This document shows positions 24,017-33,766 of a stretch of 64,000 bases of DNA, piece by piece (the stretch's first letter is position 1; the number at the start of each line of letters is the position of its first letter). The notes beneath the pieces are model-generated. The model saw only the letters and a list, made by a program, of their open reading frames with translations, was not told the origin of the DNA and made no database searches. A program made the position numbers and the translations under genes. The stretch comes from Enterobacter sp. JUb54 (GTDB taxonomy: Bacteria > Pseudomonadota > Gammaproteobacteria > Enterobacterales > Enterobacteriaceae), in assembly GCF_014298075.1 (NCBI RefSeq), contig NZ_CP060418.1, positions 3,968,001 to 4,032,000 on the forward strand, given 5' to 3'.

Positions 24017-25354
24017 ATGAGTCAACAACAAACCAGCCAGTCTTCTGGCCAGGGTCTGCTGGAGCGCGTGTTCAAACTACGTGAACACGGCACGACGGCA
24101 CGTACCGAAGCGATAGCAGGTTTCACCACCTTTTTGACAATGGTCTACATTGTTTTCGTTAACCCACAAATTCTTGGCGTGGCGGGTATGGATACCAGCG
24201 CCGTGTTTGTGACGACCTGTCTGATCGCCGCCTTCGGTAGTATTCTGATGGGGCTGTTTGCTAACCTGCCGGTCGCGCTGGCGCCAGCAATGGGTCTGAA
24301 CGCATTCTTTGCCTTTGTCGTCGTACAGGCCATGGGCCTGCCGTGGCAGGTGGGCATGGGGGCTATCTTCTGGGGCGCCGTGGGCCTGCTGCTGCTGACC
24401 ATTTTCCGCGTCCGTTACTGGATGATTGCCAATATTCCGGTCAGCCTGCGTGTGGGGATCACCAGCGGTATCGGGTTGTTCATCGGCATGATGGGGCTGA
24501 AAAACGCCGGCGTGATTGTGGCCAACAAAGATACGCTGGTCAGCATCGGTAACCTGACCTCTCACAGCGTGCTGCTGGGGATCCTCGGCTTCTTTATTAT
24601 TGCCATCCTGGCCTCCCGCAATATTCATGCGGCGGTCCTGGTCTCTATCGTCGTCACGACGCTGTTAGGCTGGATGCTGGGTGATGTGCACTACACCGGG
24701 ATTGTGTCCGCGCCGCCGAGCATCACCTCGGTGATTGGTCATGTGGATTTAGCCGGTTCGTTTAACCTCGGCCTGGCAGGCATCATCTTCTCCTTCATGC
24801 TGGTTAACCTGTTCGACTCCTCCGGTACCCTGATCGGCGTGACCGACAAAGCCGGTCTTGCCGATGAGAAAGGTAAGTTCCCTCGTATGAAGCAGGCGCT
24901 GTTTGTCGACAGTATCTCATCGGTGGCAGGTTCCTTTATCGGTACCTCTTCGGTGACGGCCTATATCGAATCCTCTTCCGGCGTCTCCGTGGGCGGGCGT
25001 ACCGGCCTGACGGCAGTGGTTGTCGGGCTCCTGTTCCTGCTGGTGATTTTCCTGTCACCGCTGGCGGGAATGGTGCCGGCCTATGCAGCTGCGGGTGCAC
25101 TGATTTACGTGGGTGTGCTGATGACATCCAGCCTGGCGCGCGTGAAGTGGGACGATCTGACGGAAGCGGTACCGGCGTTTATTACCGCGGTGATGATGCC
25201 GTTTAGCTTCTCGATTACCGAAGGGATTGCGTTAGGTTTTATCTCTTACTGCGTGATGAAGATTGGTACCGGTCGCCTGCGCGATCTCAGCCCATGCGTG
25301 ATTATCGTGTCACTGCTGTTTGTGCTGAAAATTGTGTTTATCGACGCCCATTAA
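24017..25354 (+). CDS. adeP: AdeP (YieG/PurP), adenine:H+ permease
   Basis: High-affinity adenine uptake protein of the NCS2/AzgA (GhxP-AdeP) family, 445 residues, many hydrophobic segments. Characteristic stretches include GFTTFLTMVYIVFVNP, LAPAMGLNAFFAFVV, LFDSSGTLIGVTDKAG and GTSSVTAYIESSSGVSVGGRTG. It is nearly identical to the E. coli protein and lies under a PurR-like operator. Confidence 0.95.
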   Translation: MSQQQTSQSSGQGLLERVFKLREHGTTARTEAIAGFTTFLTMVYIVFVNPQILGVAGMDTSAVFVTTCLIAAFGSILMGLFANLPVALAPAMGLNAFFAFVVVQAMGLPWQVGMGAIFWGAVGLLLLTIFRVRYWMIANIPVSLRVGITSGIGLFIGMMGLKNAGVIVANKDTLVSIGNLTSHSVLLGILGFFIIAILASRNIHAAVLVSIVVTTLLGWMLGDVHYTGIVSAPPSITSVIGHVDLAGSFNLGLAGIIFSFMLVNLFDSSGTLIGVTDKAGLADEKGKFPRMKQALFVDSISSVAGSFIGTSSVTAYIESSSGVSVGGRTGLTAVVVGLLFLLVIFLSPLAGMVPAYAAAGALIYVGVLMTSSLARVKWDDLTEAVPAFITAVMMPFSFSITEGIALGFISYCVMKIGTGRLRDLSPCVIIVSLLFVLKIVFIDAH

Positions 25355-25366
25355 TGTGTCGCACGA

Positions 25367-25392
25367 CACCCTCTCCCCGCAGGGAGAGGGTG
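25367..25392. terminator. hairpin between convergent adeP and yieF
   Basis: CACCCTCTCCC (25367-25377) pairs perfectly with GGGAGAGGGTG (25382-25392) around a four-base loop. There is no good T-run on either side, so termination is inferred only from position. Confidence 0.55.
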
Positions 25393-25398
25393 ATTTAC

Positions 25399-25965
25399 TT
25401 ACGCTTTCACACGCTGAATATGCTCACCAAAGGCGCTCAGCTGTCCGCTCAGATGATCGAGCGTGCTCTGATCGACCACCTCGCCCGACTGCGGGTCAAC
25501 TTTGTTCTGAATCACGCCGCCCATAAACTCCGGTTTGTTCATCACCATTGCGTCGAGGAACACCAGAATCTGGCGCAGGTGATACTGGCAGCGCGCGCCG
25601 CCGATAGCCCCCATCGAACTGGTTTGGATCAGCACCGGCTTGCCGGATAGCGGCTGCTCAGGCAGACGCGACAGCCAGTCAATCGCATTCTTCAGGCCGC
25701 CCGGCACCGAATAGTTGTACTCCGGCGTCACGATAACAACGCCGTCAGCTTCACGAATCTGCTGCGCAATATCCTGCACGCTTTGCGGGAATCCCTCTTC
25801 CTGCTGAAAATCCGCGTCATAAAGCGGGATGTCGCCAATGGATGGCAGCGCGGAGATCGCCATGTTCGCCGGCGCGATCCCTGGCAGGGTGCGGGCGACC
25901 ATGCCATTAAAAGACCCTTTGCGCAGACTTCCGAGTAACGTAACAACTTTCAACGTATCAGACAT
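25399..25965 (-). CDS. chrR: YieF (ChrR), NAD(P)H-dependent FMN quinone/chromate reductase
   Basis: Flavodoxin-fold reductase, 188 residues. The FMN phosphate loop is GSLRKGSFN (about 12-20), and the isoalloxazine-contact PEYNYSVPGGLKNAIDWLS is present. The E. coli enzyme reduces quinones by two electrons and also chromate and uranyl. It is followed closely by yieE upstream on the same strand, suggesting an operon. Confidence 0.93.
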   Translation of the reverse strand: MSDTLKVVTLLGSLRKGSFNGMVARTLPGIAPANMAISALPSIGDIPLYDADFQQEEGFPQSVQDIAQQIREADGVVIVTPEYNYSVPGGLKNAIDWLSRLPEQPLSGKPVLIQTSSMGAIGGARCQYHLRQILVFLDAMVMNKPEFMGGVIQNKVDPQSGEVVDQSTLDHLSGQLSAFGEHIQRVKA

Positions 25966-26002
25966 GATTGCTCCTTTGCATCATGATGGCCGGACTGACC
26001 GG

Positions 26003-26740
26003 TCAGTTGAGGGAGAGTGCTTTTTCTACGGGGAGGCTGGTAAAACGCATCAACCGGGCGGCGGACTCTTTTGCCCGCATCTGGGCGTCCGGCAGATTAC
26101 GCCAGCCTTCCTGATGATGATATTCCCAGACTTTGAGCTGGCCGATGGCGGGGGTGGCGGCAATGGACCACACCAGCACCGTTTCTGCATCGCAGAGGGC
26201 CTCTACAGGCTGTATGTTGGTGGTTCGCAGGCGACCCGCGCCGGGCAGTAGCTGCAGGCGCACCGGGTCTTCACCGGTCAGCTTCAGCGCGCTCCGACGC
26301 AGCGCTACCAGCTGGGCGCGTGCTTCATCGGGATCGTGCTGGATGTTAATCCACAAGTTCTCATTGCTGTTGAATACATAGCGGTTAGGGTCGTGCAGCG
26401 GATGGATCCCGCGCGAGGCGTGCTGGAGTTCCATATCCAGCCCACAGTCGCCTTCGGTGGTCAGCGCGACGCCGACAATATTCCCGGCATAAGAGATGGA
26501 AAAGCGCGGCAGATTGGGATCGGAAAAGACCGGTCGGCCATTGTCGTCGGTGATGATATCGGGCAGCTCGCTAATGCCATACAGCATAAACAGCAGCTCG
26601 GCGAGCAGTGAACGTGATGCGCGGTAGCGGCTCTGCCGATACTCGGGCAGGCGCTGGGCTGATTGATAGCAGGCCGCTGACAGTCGTGTCGATAGCGGCT
26701 CCCTGGTGCTGAGTATCCCTCTTGCAAAATGCGTTGCCAT
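26003..26740 (-). CDS. yieE: YieE, 4'-phosphopantetheinyl transferase family protein
   Basis: A 245-residue member of the Sfp/AcpT superfamily. The first signature is visible at FSISYAGNIVGVALTTEGDCGLDMEL (about 80-105), where GLDMEL holds the magnesium-binding acidic residues. The second signature (W/F-x-x-KE-x-x-x-K) is degenerate: the stretch LRRSALKLTGED replaces the expected KES. Carrier-protein target unknown; catalytic competence uncertain. Confidence 0.82.
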   Translation of the reverse strand: MATHFARGILSTREPLSTRLSAACYQSAQRLPEYRQSRYRASRSLLAELLFMLYGISELPDIITDDNGRPVFSDPNLPRFSISYAGNIVGVALTTEGDCGLDMELQHASRGIHPLHDPNRYVFNSNENLWINIQHDPDEARAQLVALRRSALKLTGEDPVRLQLLPGAGRLRTTNIQPVEALCDAETVLVWSIAATPAIGQLKVWEYHHQEGWRNLPDAQMRAKESAARLMRFTSLPVEKALSLN

Positions 26741-26896
26741 TCGTCGCTCCGTGATTAATGGTCATTGGAAAATTCTGAGGTCTATTATCACCTGGTATTA
26801 ATAGGTTTTAATGCGGAATTCCCCCCTTGAAAAGGGTATTTATGCGAACTTTACAATTTCTTGCGCAGGCAGGAGAGGAAGAGCAACAAAATCGGC

Positions 26897-27856
26897 TTAT
26901 AACGGGCCCTGATAGAGCTGTTTGAGGGTCTCTCTGAGCCAGACGATCTTCGGGTTGTTGCTATTGCGTTTATGCCACAGCAGGGTGAACGGCACGCGCG
27001 TTTTTTCCAGGAGCTGAGGCTCCAGCGGCAGCGGGCGCGACACCAGCGGGAGGTGGTGCTGACGGTTGTAGTGATGGCAATAGCGCGGCGCGGTGGCCAG
27101 CATGGTGTGATGTGGCTGGGCCGCCATAAACAGCGACTGCTCAAAGCCCGGCAAGGTTAACGCGACGGTCCGTTTGTGCCCCATATCGTGCAGAATGTCA
27201 TCCAGCGCCCAGGTATCGCTCTGCTCCCAGCTGATATTGATATGCGGGTAGCGCAAAAAGGTCTCCAGATTCCACTCCTCGGCGAGGGCCGGGTGATCTT
27301 CACGTAGCCAGACCTGAGGCAGGTCGGTAAACAGGACGTCAAAATCGATATACCACGGTAGCTGGCTTAACTGCTCCCGTGAGCGGGGATGCGTTTCCCG
27401 CCCGCAAAAGCCGATGTCGACCTCGCCGCGAATAATCGCGTCCAGCGAGTCGTAATCCCAGTTACGCAGGCGGATCAGCGCCTGGGGATAGCGCTGATAG
27501 ATCTGCTGCGACAGGGTGTTAAACAGGATCATCAGCAGCGGTGATTCCGCCGCCAGTTCGAACTTCAGGCCGCTTGGCGTGGCATGATGAGGCTTATCGA
27601 GGATCTGGTGACCGATCTGCATCCAGTCCGCCAGATCCTGCTCCATGCTGGACATCAATGGCGTCGGTGACAGGCCGAGCGGGGTTTTGACAAACAAGGG
27701 ATCGTCAAACCATGCGCGCAGCTTGGCTAACGATTTGCTCACCGCCGACGGCGAAACGTTCATCCGTTTCGCCGTGCGGGTCACGCTATGCTCCTGCGTC
27801 AGAAGCTGCAGGCAGAGTAATAAATTAAGATCGAGACTCGACAGGGGCTTCTTCAT
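26897..27856 (-). CDS. yidZ: YidZ, LysR-family transcriptional regulator
   Basis: LysR-type regulator of 319 residues. The N-terminal helix-turn-helix ([24 protein letters not shown], about 24-47) is followed by a substrate-binding-like effector domain. The E. coli homologue has been linked to anaerobic nitric oxide protection. Its start codon lies 32 bases inside the 3' end of mdtL in another frame, so the two genes are probably coupled. Confidence 0.93.
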   Translation of the reverse strand: MKKPLSSLDLNLLLCLQLLTQEHSVTRTAKRMNVSPSAVSKSLAKLRAWFDDPLFVKTPLGLSPTPLMSSMEQDLADWMQIGHQILDKPHHATPSGLKFELAAESPLLMILFNTLSQQIYQRYPQALIRLRNWDYDSLDAIIRGEVDIGFCGRETHPRSREQLSQLPWYIDFDVLFTDLPQVWLREDHPALAEEWNLETFLRYPHINISWEQSDTWALDDILHDMGHKRTVALTLPGFEQSLFMAAQPHHTMLATAPRYCHHYNRQHHLPLVSRPLPLEPQLLEKTRVPFTLLWHKRNSNNPKIVWLRETLKQLYQGPL

Positions 27857-29009
27857 AGTGTTGCGCGACCCGTGCTGGGGAGGTGGCCAGAATCAGTACA
27901 AGGCTCACTATGCTACAGCCAATGAGTATCCCGATCAGCATATTCATTGCACTCAGCCCCACAATCGCCGCCAGCCAAATCCACAACGACGAACCGCAGA
28001 CCTGAGCAATCCCCAGGACGGAGCTGGCTACGCCCGCCCGCAGGGTAAATGGCCCCAGCGCCTGGCTCATGGCCACGCCAAACCCCACCGAGAAGCCGGC
28101 GCAAATCAGCGCCAGGCCCAGCAGGGTGACGGTCTGGCTGGTGGCGAGGCTGAGCAAGACACCGGCAAGCAGGAACATCACCTGCGAGGTCAGCATCAGG
28201 GTGCGGGGTTTAAATATCGTGAGGGCGAAGGGAGTGGAGAACGACACCATCATGCTCACCAGCGCCATTAAGGCCATCGCCATTGAATATTGCCCGCGAT
28301 CGAACCCCATCTCTTCCATCATCAATACCGGCGAGACATTCACGTAGGTGAGGATCGCCGTAACGCTGAGGGTGGTAATGGCGATGCGGCTGAGGAAAAA
28401 GCGGTTCAGCAGTGATTCAGCAACCGTATCCTGCCCGGCGGTCGCCAGCGAAGGTGCTGCCGGTCGCGTTTCCCGCAGGAGAAAGACCGAGAACAGGCCG
28501 ACCATCACCCCCATGCCGGTCATGGTATAGAACAGGCTTTGCCACGGGTACTTCAGCATAATCAGGTGGCCCAGTACCGGCGCCAGAACCGGGATAATGC
28601 AGGTGATGCCGTTCAACAGCGACAGGACTTTCGCACGGCGGCGATCGTCGAGGGTATCGCGCAGGACGGCGAAAGCGACCACGTAGCAGCTTCCGGCACC
28701 GATGCCCTGCATAAAGCGCCCAACCAGAAAGAGGTCGCTGGTATGCGCATGTGCGCAGAGCACGGAGGCGAGAATAAACACCGACGAGCCGAACAGCGCG
28801 ACCGGCTTACGCCCGGATTTATCGGCAATTCTGCCGGCAAACAGCATCGCGGCGGCCATACCGGCCAGATAGACCGAGAACGCGATATGCAGCTGCGCTT
28901 CGCTGGCACCGAGATCCTGCGCAATCCGCGGCAGCCCCACCAGATACATATCGATGCCGGATGGATAGAGCAAAACCAGCGCAAAACTACAGATCAGAAA
29001 GCGTGCCAT
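27825..29009 (-). CDS. mdtL: MdtL, MFS (DHA1) multidrug efflux protein
   Basis: Twelve-helix major-facilitator drug:H+ antiporter, 394 residues from the ATG at 29009 ([23 protein letters not shown]), close to the E. coli protein (391). The frame is open to 29084, but GGGGG precedes the inner ATG. MFS motif A appears as [12 protein letters not shown]. In E. coli it gives chloramphenicol resistance when overexpressed. In E. coli the tnaCAB operon lies between mnmE and this gene; here it does not. The last 32 bases overlap yidZ. Confidence 0.94.
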   Translation of the reverse strand: MARFLICSFALVLLYPSGIDMYLVGLPRIAQDLGASEAQLHIAFSVYLAGMAAAMLFAGRIADKSGRKPVALFGSSVFILASVLCAHAHTSDLFLVGRFMQGIGAGSCYVVAFAVLRDTLDDRRRAKVLSLLNGITCIIPVLAPVLGHLIMLKYPWQSLFYTMTGMGVMVGLFSVFLLRETRPAAPSLATAGQDTVAESLLNRFFLSRIAITTLSVTAILTYVNVSPVLMMEEMGFDRGQYSMAMALMALVSMMVSFSTPFALTIFKPRTLMLTSQVMFLLAGVLLSLATSQTVTLLGLALICAGFSVGFGVAMSQALGPFTLRAGVASSVLGIAQVCGSSLWIWLAAIVGLSAMNMLIGILIGCSIVSLVLILATSPARVAQHYEEAPVESRS

Positions 29010-29140
29010 AAGACCCCCGGGAAAATAGTGGGGTACAGAGTAATGGCTATTGCATGGCAGCACGAGTTGCCATTTGGACAACAATGATTTCCTGAGAGGA
29101 AAAACCCTCCTGCAGATCGCAGGGTGAGAGGGCGCTAAAA

Positions 29141-29177
29141 CGGAAAAACCCGCGTTAACAATGTGTTAACGCGGGTT
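29141..29177 (-). terminator. mnmE terminator
   Basis: AACCCGCGTTAAC (29147-29159) pairs perfectly with GTTAACGCGGGTT (29165-29177), a 13-bp stem with a five-base loop. On the minus strand it is followed by a T-run, downstream of mnmE. Confidence 0.9.
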
Positions 29178-29199
29178 AGTCAAGACTCACTTACCGCGC

Positions 29200-30564
29200 T
29201 TATTTACCGATACAGAAGCTGGAGAAAATCCGTCCCAGCAGATCATCGGAGGTAAATTCGCCGGTGATTTCGCTTAACGCCTGCTGGGCGAGGCGCAGCT
29301 CTTCCGCCAGCAGCTCGCCGGCCCACGCGCCAAGCAGCTGGGCTTTACCCTGCTGCAGATGGTTGGCCGCGTCGGATAGCGCCTGCAGGTGGCGACGACG
29401 GGCAAGGAAGCCGCCTTCCATATTGGTTTCAAAGCCCATGCTCTGCTTAAGATGATTGCGCAGAACATCCACGCCTTCACCGGTGCGCGCCGACAGACGG
29501 ATCAGTGAGTGGCCATTCACTTCACTGAGGCCCAGCGTTTCGCCAGTGACGTCGGCTTTGTTGCGCACCACCGTAATCGGCAGTTTCGCCGGCAAGCGTT
29601 CGATAAAGTCCGGCCAGATTTCCGCCGGATCGATGGCGCTGGTGGTGGTGCCATCGACCATAAATAGTACCCGGTCGGCCTGCTCGATCTCCTGCCAGGC
29701 GCGCTCAATACCGATGCGCTCAACTTCATCGCTGGCATCACGCAGGCCGGCAGTATCGATGATATGCAGCGGCATACCGTCAATATGGATATGCTCGCGC
29801 AGGACGTCACGGGTGGTTCCGGCGATGTCGGTGACAATCGCTGCTTCACGCCCGGCCAGCGCGTTCAGCAGGCTCGATTTCCCGGCGTTCGGGCGACCGG
29901 CAATGACCACTTTCATCCCTTCACGCAGCAGGCTGCCCTGGCGCGCTTCAGCGCGAACGGCATCGAGATCGGCGATCACGCCGTTGAGCTGGGCTTCGAT
30001 TTTCCCGTCGGAGAGGAAGTCTATCTCCTCATCCGGGAAGTCTATGGCCGCTTCCACGTAGATGCGCAGGTGAGTGAGTGCTTCCACAAGATGGTTTACA
30101 CGCGTGGAGAATGCGCCCTGCAGGGAGTTCAGCGCGGAACGTGCCGCCTGCTCGGAGCTGGCGTCAATCAGGTCAGCAATCGCTTCAGCCTGGGCTAAAT
30201 CGAGCTTGTCGTTCAAAAACGCGCGCTCGGAGAACTCGCCGGGGTTGGCAATGCGTAAACCTGGCAGGGTCAGAATGCGTTTGAGCAGCAGGTCGAGAAT
30301 GACCGGGCCACCGTGGCCCTGGAGCTCCAGCACATCTTCACCGGTAAAGGAGTTCGGGCCGGGGAACCATAGCGCAATCCCCTGATCCAGCGGCGTACCG
30401 TCGGCATCTTTAAAAGGCAGATAATCGGCATAGCGCGGCTTTGGCAGTTTGCCCAGCACCGCCTGTGCCACGTCGCGTGCCTTCAGGCCAGAGATACGCA
30501 GAATGCCCACACCACCGCGTCCCGGTGGGGTTGCCTGGGCGACGATCGTGTCGTTATGGCTCAT
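29200..30564 (-). CDS. mnmE: MnmE (TrmE), tRNA modification GTPase
   Basis: GTPase partner of MnmG in wobble-uridine modification, 454 residues. The N-terminal tetrahydrofolate-binding domain ([21 protein letters not shown]) is followed by a helical domain. The inserted G domain has [12 protein letters not shown] (G1), DIAGTTRD (G2), DTAGLR (G3) and NKAD (G4). The C-terminus FCIGK keeps the conserved Cys451. It is transcribed separately from yidC, because a terminator and an ERIC element lie between. Confidence 0.98.
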   Translation of the reverse strand: MSHNDTIVAQATPPGRGGVGILRISGLKARDVAQAVLGKLPKPRYADYLPFKDADGTPLDQGIALWFPGPNSFTGEDVLELQGHGGPVILDLLLKRILTLPGLRIANPGEFSERAFLNDKLDLAQAEAIADLIDASSEQAARSALNSLQGAFSTRVNHLVEALTHLRIYVEAAIDFPDEEIDFLSDGKIEAQLNGVIADLDAVRAEARQGSLLREGMKVVIAGRPNAGKSSLLNALAGREAAIVTDIAGTTRDVLREHIHIDGMPLHIIDTAGLRDASDEVERIGIERAWQEIEQADRVLFMVDGTTTSAIDPAEIWPDFIERLPAKLPITVVRNKADVTGETLGLSEVNGHSLIRLSARTGEGVDVLRNHLKQSMGFETNMEGGFLARRRHLQALSDAANHLQQGKAQLLGAWAGELLAEELRLAQQALSEITGEFTSDDLLGRIFSSFCIGK

Positions 30565-30583
30565 GATGACTCTCTATGTAAAT

Positions 30584-30611
30584 GTAAAAAAGGCGGTCTA
30601 TTGACCGCCTT
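30584..30611 (-). terminator. rpmH-rnpA-yidD-yidC operon terminator
   Basis: AAGGCGGTC (30590-30598) pairs with GACCGCCTT (30603-30611) around a four-base loop; on the minus strand it ends in a T-run (plus-strand A-tract 30585-30590). Confidence 0.88.
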
Positions 30612-30634
30612 CTCTGGCATTAACTACTACCGTA

Positions 30635-30761
30635 GATACTCAAAATAATTCAAGCTGCGGGAAAGCGGCAGGTTAGCGAGGCCCCAGGAACTTACTGAAG
30701 TAAGTGACTGGGGCGAACTAACGAAGCCAACGCATCAGCGGCTTGAAGAATGAAGAGTATT
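30635..30761. repeat. ERIC element in the yidC 3' untranslated region
   Basis: Exactly 127 bases, close to consensus: GATACTCAAAATAATTC at the left end, core CCAGGAACTTACTGAAGTAAG then TGACTGGGG, and GAAGCCAACGCATCAGC toward the right. Its right end overlaps the yidC stop codon. It is transcribed between yidC and the terminator and should fold into a long hairpin in the mRNA. Confidence 0.92.
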
Positions 30762-32406
30762 AGCTCTTTTTCTTCTCGCGGCTATGCAGCCCACGTTTCT
30801 CCAGACCACGATAAATCAGCTGCTGCTGAATAATGGTGACCAGGTTGCTGACGATATAGTAAACCACCAGACCAGACGGGAACCACAGGAAGAACACCGT
30901 GAAGATGACCGGCATAAAGGTCATGATCTTCTGCTGCATTGGGTCGGTCACGGTGGTCGGCGACATCTTCTGAATGAAGAACATCGTGGCGCCCATGATG
31001 ATCGGCAGGATGTAGTACGGGTCTTGTGCAGACAGGTCGTGGATCCACAGGATAAACGGCGCATGACGCAGTTCAACCGAGGCGCTCAGCATGTAGTACA
31101 GCGCAAGGAAGATTGGCATCTGGATAATCAGCGGGAAGCAGCCACCCAGCGGGTTAACCTTCTCAGCTTTATACAGCGCCATCATTTCCTGACTTTGACG
31201 CTGTTTATCATCACCAAGACGCTCACGCATTGCCTGAATTTTCGGCTGCAGCATACGCATCTTCGCCATGGAGGTGTACTGCGCTTTGGTCAGCGGGTAC
31301 ATGATGCCACGAACGATAAAGGTAATAACGATGATCGAGAAGCCCCAGTTGCCCAGGAAGCTATGGATCCATTTCAGCAGCTTGAACAGCGGCTGAGAGA
31401 TGAACCACAACCAGCCGTAGTCAACGGTCAGATCCAGGTGCGGCGCAACGGCTGCCATTTTGTCCTGAATTGCCGGGCCAACCCACAGTACGCTTTGCAG
31501 CTTGTCGGTCTGTCCTGGCTGAACCAGTACCGGCTGAGATTTATAGCCGATAGCGACAACACCGTTGCCAAGGTTCGAGGTGTAGAAGTTATTCGTACCG
31601 TTATTTTCCGGAACCCATGCTGTCGTAAAGTACTGCTGCAGCATGGCAACCCAACCGTTTTTGGTGTTGGTGTTCAGGTTCTCGTTATCGATGATGGTAT
31701 CGAATTTATATTTTTCGTACTTCGACTCAGAAGTGGAATACGCGGCGCCACGGAAAGTGTGCATGGTGGACAGGCCACCGGTTTGCGTATCACGGCTGGT
31801 CGGCAGTGCTGCCGTTTGTTTCAGCTGACCGAACGTCGAAACTTCCAGCGGTTTTTCACTGGTGTTCTGTACGTTATAGCTCACGTTCACCGCATAATCA
31901 CCGCGTTTCAGGGTGAAGGTTTTGGTGAATACGTTGCCAGCTTTATCGGTATAGGTCAGCGGAACGACGATTTCGTTCTGGCCTTCGGCCAGTACAAACG
32001 CATCTTTATCGACGTTATACAGCGGACGTGGGCCGTTAGCCGGGTTATCCGGGCCATCACGACCGGTTAAGCCGCTCTGTGCCTGATAGATAAACTGTGG
32101 CGTGGTTTCCAGTAACTGGAACGGTTCGTCTGACTTCAGTGCTTTCGGGTAAGTCGGAAGCAGAGATTGCTCAATATCACCACCACGGGTGTTGATAGTC
32201 AGCTCCAGCACGTCAGTTTTAACCGTAATCAGTTTCCCTTGGCCACTGGCCGGTACGCCCTGGTCTGCGGCGCTACCCGCTGCTGTGGTCGTAGTCTGCG
32301 TGGTCTGCTGCTGGGCTTGAGGATTGTTATCCTGCTCCCAGGCTTGCCAGATCATGAAAGACACGAACAACAAAGCGATGATAAGAAGATTGCGTTGCGA
32401 ATCCAT
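30760..32406 (-). CDS. yidC: YidC, membrane protein insertase
   Basis: Inserts inner-membrane proteins alone or with SecYEG; its clients include AtpE encoded nearby. It is 548 residues: N-terminal membrane anchor ([17 protein letters not shown], about 7-23), a large periplasmic P1 beta-sandwich domain (about 60-340), then five C-terminal membrane helices with the positively charged groove ([18 protein letters not shown]) and a basic cytoplasmic tail (SREKKKS). It is the last gene of the rpmH-rnpA-yidD-yidC cluster. Confidence 0.98.
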   Translation of the reverse strand: MDSQRNLLIIALLFVSFMIWQAWEQDNNPQAQQQTTQTTTTAAGSAADQGVPASGQGKLITVKTDVLELTINTRGGDIEQSLLPTYPKALKSDEPFQLLETTPQFIYQAQSGLTGRDGPDNPANGPRPLYNVDKDAFVLAEGQNEIVVPLTYTDKAGNVFTKTFTLKRGDYAVNVSYNVQNTSEKPLEVSTFGQLKQTAALPTSRDTQTGGLSTMHTFRGAAYSTSESKYEKYKFDTIIDNENLNTNTKNGWVAMLQQYFTTAWVPENNGTNNFYTSNLGNGVVAIGYKSQPVLVQPGQTDKLQSVLWVGPAIQDKMAAVAPHLDLTVDYGWLWFISQPLFKLLKWIHSFLGNWGFSIIVITFIVRGIMYPLTKAQYTSMAKMRMLQPKIQAMRERLGDDKQRQSQEMMALYKAEKVNPLGGCFPLIIQMPIFLALYYMLSASVELRHAPFILWIHDLSAQDPYYILPIIMGATMFFIQKMSPTTVTDPMQQKIMTFMPVIFTVFFLWFPSGLVVYYIVSNLVTIIQQQLIYRGLEKRGLHSREKKKS

Positions 32407-32408
32407 CG

Positions 32409-32666
32409 TTAGTGTTCTCTGGTATCAAATGGTCCAGGCGGGACGGGGTCGTCACCACCAGGGTGTAAAGGGTGGCATTTTAATACGCGTTTCACTGTCA
32501 ACCAACTGCCTTTTATCATTCCAAACCTGCGCAAGGCCTCAATTCCGTACTGAGAACAGGTAGGCGTGAAACGACAATGCGGCCCGAGTAGCGGACTAAT
32601 CAGGCGCTGATAGACCCGGATAAGGCCTATCAGGACCCTGGAGCCAGGCGACAATGGCGGCGCCAT
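32409..32666 (-). CDS. yidD: YidD, membrane protein insertion efficiency factor
   Basis: An 85-residue membrane-associated protein aiding YidC-dependent insertion. The conserved cysteine motif [20 protein letters not shown] and [13 protein letters not shown] are present. It overlaps rnpA by 37 bases at its 5' end and is two bases from yidC, the standard arrangement. Confidence 0.95.
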   Translation of the reverse strand: MAPPLSPGSRVLIGLIRVYQRLISPLLGPHCRFTPTCSQYGIEALRRFGMIKGSWLTVKRVLKCHPLHPGGDDPVPPGPFDTREH

Positions 32667-32989
32667 AATTTTTCCAACGCTTCCGAGAGAGCACGGTTAT
32701 CGAGGTCAGCAACCCCTTTTTTTGCCACCACCACGAAATCCATAGGCGGGAGTTCATGTTGACGCAAACGAAAGCTTTCACGCGTCAGACGTTTAATCCG
32801 ATTGCGTTCATGCGCGCGCTTGACGTTTTTCTTGGCGACGGTAAGACCGATGCGGGGATGCCCCAGCGAATTCAGGCGGCCGAGGATGGTGATTTGCGGC
32901 GTGCCAGCCCGTTGTGGCTGCTGGAAGACGAAAGTGAAATGACTGGGAGTTAACAAACGTAACTCCCTGGGAAATGCGAGCTTAACCAC
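32630..32989 (-). CDS. rnpA: RnpA, ribonuclease P protein component
   Basis: Protein subunit of RNase P, 119 residues with a GTG start as in E. coli. The RNR motif [14 protein letters not shown] binds the catalytic RNA and tRNA leader. It follows rpmH in the same transcript. Confidence 0.97.
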   Translation of the reverse strand: MVKLAFPRELRLLTPSHFTFVFQQPQRAGTPQITILGRLNSLGHPRIGLTVAKKNVKRAHERNRIKRLTRESFRLRQHELPPMDFVVVAKKGVADLDNRALSEALEKLWRRHCRLAPGS

Positions 32990-33004
32990 GCAGGGTTAGC
33001 TTTA

Positions 33005-33157
<153 letters not shown>

Positions 33158-33246
33158 CTAAACTTGAATAAATTCACTGACTTTTGCGTATACCCGAACG
33201 AACTTCGAACGACTTACGCCTCAGCGATGGTGATTAAAGAGGCCGG

Positions 33247-33275
33247 ATTGTAATAATTGTACACTCCGGAGTCAA
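33247..33275 (-). promoter_or_regulatory. rpmH promoter
   Basis: On the minus strand TTGACT (plus 33270-33275) and TACAAT (plus 33247-33252) are exactly 17 bases apart, 100 bases before rpmH. A strong sigma-70 promoter for the rpmH-rnpA-yidD-yidC cluster. Confidence 0.88.
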
Positions 33276-33522
33276 TTCTCTTTCCTTATTTCTCGCACGT
33301 TGTCGCACAAAAAATGACCGGCGACAGTCGACGGAAAACGGGCATTACGCGCCGGGTGGAGGATTATACGGCCTGACGGGTAAAGCGCAAGGATCGTAAA
33401 GGATCTTTGTTAGATCGTTTAGACCCAAAACCGACTTAGCTCATTAAATTTTCCGATATGTGGCTGAAATCGTCCCCCACTCTGCGCTGGATCGATTACA
33501 CTTACCCGGCTTTGATCCTTCC

Positions 33523-33586
33523 TGTGGATAAATCGGGAAGAATCTGTTGAGAAACAGAAGATCTCTTTCTCAGTTTAGGCTATGAT
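33523..33586 (+). promoter_or_regulatory. dnaA promoter region with DnaA box
   Basis: TGTGGATAA at 33523-33531 is a perfect DnaA box (reverse), used for autoregulation in E. coli. TATGAT at 33581-33586 matches the -10 of the E. coli dnaA P2 promoter. Several GATC sites follow, as needed for SeqA sequestration. The 620-base rpmH-dnaA gap holds no other recognisable gene. Confidence 0.78.
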
Positions 33587-33766
33587 CCCCGGTCCTGATC
33601 GCGATCTACCGATCCGCATCGGATAAATACCGCAGATAGCGGTTCGCGCGTCACCCCTTTTGTGCAGGGGCTTTTCGGCCAATGCAGGGTCTTGTCGACG
33701 TGTGCCAACAATCACGATTGTTTCTTTTTTTCTTTATATCGATTTTATGTTCGAGTGGAGTCCGCC

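Noticed and set aside
30784-32070. 428-codon open frame antisense to yidC
   Set aside because: Shadow of yidC; no start signal and low-complexity composition.
32630-32666. Overlap of rnpA and yidD as a novelty
   Set aside because: This overlap is the normal arrangement in enterobacteria.
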